A stretch of DNA of 7,243 nt, from contig CAIYOB010000866.1 of the NCBI GenBank assembly GCA_903927685.1, forward strand, positions 1 to 7,243, given 5' to 3'. This DNA comes from an uncultured Planctomycetaceae bacterium (GTDB lineage: Bacteria > Planctomycetota > Planctomycetia > Pirellulales > Pirellulaceae). Made by a program: the position numbers and the translations under genes. The first letter of the stretch is position 1. The number at the start of each line of letters is the position of its first letter. Shown piece after piece: positions 6,079 through 7,243 of this stretch. The notes under the pieces are model-generated. The model saw only the letters and a program-made list of their open reading frames with translations, was not told where the DNA came from and did no database searches.

Positions 6079-6474
6079 TTAGGGGAAGAAGCGACGGAGG
6101 TTCGGGAGAAGGTCAAAATGTGGATCGCTGGAGTAGACATTCAAGTCTCGCTCGATTGCCACCGCGGCCAATATCAAGTCCGTCCGGGGGACCTGTTGCC
6201 CCGCGGCCGCGAGAGATCTTCCGAGTTTGGCTCCGGCTCGCCATTCGTTCCACGTCACCTGGAGGAAACGCAGCCCACGTAACTCTGACGCCACCCAGTC
6301 CGCTTGCTCGTCGCGGCGAAATCCGAGCAGGATCTCCGTCAAGATGGGACCGATCAATCCGACCCGATCGTCGTCAAGCAGTTCATCGATCGCCTGTTTC
6401 TCGCGGGAATGTGGCCGGTTGAAGAATGGTACCCAAATACAGGTATCAACCAGCACCAAGTCACCGGCTCCCAT
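6079..6474 (-). CDS. vapC: VapC-type PIN-domain toxin ribonuclease
   Basis: A 131-residue PIN-domain protein, the usual VapC size. The acidic metal-binding residues are all present: D10 in LVDTCIW, E47 in ILTEILLGF, D99 in PRTDLILAAVA, and D117 in SSDPHFD. This set coordinates Mg2+/Mn2+ for single-strand RNA cleavage; characterised VapC toxins cut tRNA or rRNA and stop translation. The gene overlaps the end of the upstream vapB-like gene by 14 nt, so the pair is translated from one message. The start at 6474 is preferred to an in-frame ATG at 6501: the purine-rich ribosome-binding region lies between them, and a start at 6501 would add an unusual MRRRRRERS arginine run. All catalytic residues are intact, so the toxin should be active unless neutralised. 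The gene sits alone between metabolic genes, as mobile TA modules often do. Confidence 0.9.
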   Translation of the reverse strand: MGAGDLVLVDTCIWVPFFNRPHSREKQAIDELLDDDRVGLIGPILTEILLGFRRDEQADWVASELRGLRFLQVTWNEWRAGAKLGRSLAAAGQQVPRTDLILAAVAIERDLNVYSSDPHFDLLPNLRRFFP

Positions 6475-6679
6475 ACTCCTCTCTCGCCTCCGCCTCCTCA
6501 AACAAGGCCCAATTCTCTTCCATCTGAACGCGTCCTGAGAGGGCTTTTAGCCGCTGCCGCCGCGCAAATCGCAGGTACTCGGTGGTCGCACACCGTACGG
6601 CTGCTGCCGCGTCCGGTTGGTTTGTCAGGGTCTTGAGTTCTGCCAGCTCCTGGTCGGACAGGTCGATTGTGGTTGTCAT
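6461..6679 (-). CDS. vapB: VapB-type antitoxin
   Basis: A 72-residue protein directly upstream of, and overlapping, the VapC gene. Residues 1-42 (MTTTIDLSDQELAELKTLT, then an alanine-rich helix to about 42) fit a short beta strand plus two helices, a ribbon-helix-helix-type DNA-binding dimer as in DUF2191/VapB antitoxins. Residues of about 43-72 (LKALSGRVQMEENW and an acidic tail EEAEAREEYG) match the family's toxin-wrapping segment, in which a tryptophan and acidic residues dock onto the PIN active site. The start at 6679 has a GGAAGG ribosome-binding site at 6684-6689, with 4 nt before the ATG. VapB proteins usually repress their own promoter together with VapC. Family assignment rests on size, layout and pattern, so the subfamily is uncertain. 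Confidence 0.82.
   Translation of the reverse strand: MTTTIDLSDQELAELKTLTNQPDAAAAVRCATTEYLRFARRQRLKALSGRVQMEENWALFEEAEAREEYGSR
6476..6491 (-). promoter_or_regulatory. Internal ribosome-binding region of vapC, inside vapB
   Basis: On the minus strand a purine-rich run precedes the vapC ATG at 6474: GGAGG at 6487-6491 (12 nt from the ATG) and AGGAG at 6476-6480 (only 1 nt from it). Neither spacing is ideal, so vapC initiation may be weak and depend on ribosomes finishing vapB. That would keep toxin output below antitoxin output. This is inference from spacing. Confidence 0.45.
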
Positions 6680-6721
6680 AGTACCTTCCTCGCGGCCCTC
6701 AGCCTTCCAGTCGATTCACCG

Positions 6722-6727
6722 ATTATA
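6722..6727 (-). promoter_or_regulatory. Candidate -10 box of the vapBC promoter
   Basis: The minus strand reads a perfect TATAAT here, 42 nt upstream of the vapB ATG, in otherwise GC-rich DNA. No good -35 hexamer lies at 16-18 nt spacing. An 8-bp palindrome AACCGGTT at 6757-6764, about 30 nt further upstream, might be an operator half, but this is speculative. Confidence 0.45.
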
Positions 6728-6811
6728 CAACACACTCCCTCCGGTAGCATCCAGCCAACCGGTTTTCCTCGATGCACCGTCGTCGTGGATGAACGGCCGC
6801 GTGGTTCGGAT

Positions 6812-7243
6812 CTACTCCAGCACAAACCACTTCATTCCCTGGGCCGGCACTTGGACCGGCAGATCGATGGTGTAGTCTCGGGAAATGGACACCGTCTTGG
6901 CCGGGCCGCCCTCTTTGCTCACCTGGGCCTGGTCCGCCAGTCCGGTGTAGTACACATTGACTCGCAGCGTCCGCTCCAGGGACTGGTCCAGCGGATTGAA
7001 TACGACCAACAGGCCCTTCTCCTTGAGCGTGGGATTCACGTGCAGCATCCAATCCAAGTCGCGGGCATCGGCTCGTCGGCCGTGGATCAGGTCGCTCTCC
7101 AGGATGTCGCGGTGAGTCTTGAACCAAGCCACCCAGCGTGTGACCATCGCCTGGGTGCGGTCGCTGTCGTACAGTCGCGGGCCGCGATAACAGGCTTGCA
7201 CTCCCAAGGCCAGATTCGCGGTCAGCATCCGCTCGTAATGGTC
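6812..7243 (-). CDS. C-terminal part of a large, probably glycosidase-type protein (5' truncated by window)
   Basis: The last 143 residues of a minus-strand protein whose start lies beyond position 7243; the frame is open to the edge (DHYERMLTANLALGVQACYR), so the methionine at 7228 is internal. The visible part has a helical, aromatic-rich segment (RLYDSDRTQAMVTRWVAWFK), then DLIHGRRADARDLDWMLHVN, then a beta-rich tail with LLVVFNPLDQSLERTLRVNV and a final QVPAQGMKWFVLE. This layout recalls planctomycete proteins whose end is an all-beta domain behind an alpha-galactosidase-like barrel; the phrase for a growing base followed by a normal-looking NPLD beta segment is what I recognise. No catalytic residue can be assigned because that part is missing. 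The gene is read towards vapB, with 132 nt between its stop and the vapB start; no clear terminator is visible. Confidence 0.75.
   Translation of the reverse strand, partial: DHYERMLTANLALGVQACYRGPRLYDSDRTQAMVTRWVAWFKTHRDILESDLIHGRRADARDLDWMLHVNPTLKEKGLLVVFNPLDQSLERTLRVNVYYTGLADQAQVSKEGGPAKTVSISRDYTIDLPVQVPAQGMKWFVLE

Noticed and set aside
6475..6501. Longer VapC starting at 6501
   Set aside because: It would add an arginine run and place the purine-rich ribosome-binding region inside the coding sequence; the ATG at 6474 gives a normal VapC N-terminus.

Overview
The window looks like a piece of a GC-rich planctomycete chromosome (Pirellulales-like), although no rRNA or marker gene is present to prove it. 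The grounds are the protein styles: tandem FtsX-type permeases, a secreted apiosidase-like/DUF4038 protein with a C-terminal collagenase-type domain, a tiny two-helix membrane protein with an FSLRSLLTLTTL-type start, and secreted hydrolases. Two long hairpin repeats, one GTAC-rich and one of the CCCGAAGCGCCAGCGAG type, recall intergenic repeats I associate with planctomycetes. That assignment is from memory and inference, not from a search.

Layout. Positions 1-1779 (+) hold the end of one ABC-transporter permease and a complete second one, 4 nt apart, probably the membrane half of an exporter or lipoprotein-release system whose ATPase lies outside the window. A 334-nt convergent intergenic region (1780-2113) has no gene but carries a small hairpin right after the permease stop, a GTAC-rich compound hairpin (1888-1953) and a 23-bp near-perfect inverted repeat (2025-2087). 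Positions 2114-3115 (-) encode a SAM-dependent methyltransferase with a KPRGYAGDFEML motif, resembling proteins annotated as PhcB-like. A 99-nt divergent promoter region separates it from the apiosidase-like glycoside hydrolase (3215-4633, +), which is followed after 24 nt by the small membrane protein (4658-4945, +). Convergent to these, with only 17 nt between the ends, lies a secreted serine alpha/beta-hydrolase-like protein (4963-6027, -). Next come a VapBC-type toxin-antitoxin pair (vapB 6461-6679, vapC 6079-6474, both -) with overlapping reading frames, and the C-terminal part of a larger protein, probably a glycosidase-type enzyme (6812-7243, -), that runs off the right edge.

How the genes work together. 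The two permeases form one unit. The apiosidase-like protein, the secreted hydrolase and the truncated C-terminal protein are consistent with a region for breaking down plant or algal polysaccharides, but they are not one operon. VapBC is a self-contained addiction or stress module. I do not see a new multi-gene defence or biosynthetic system. The least explained signals are the two intergenic hairpin repeats and the uncharacterised chemistry of the methyltransferase and the secreted hydrolase.
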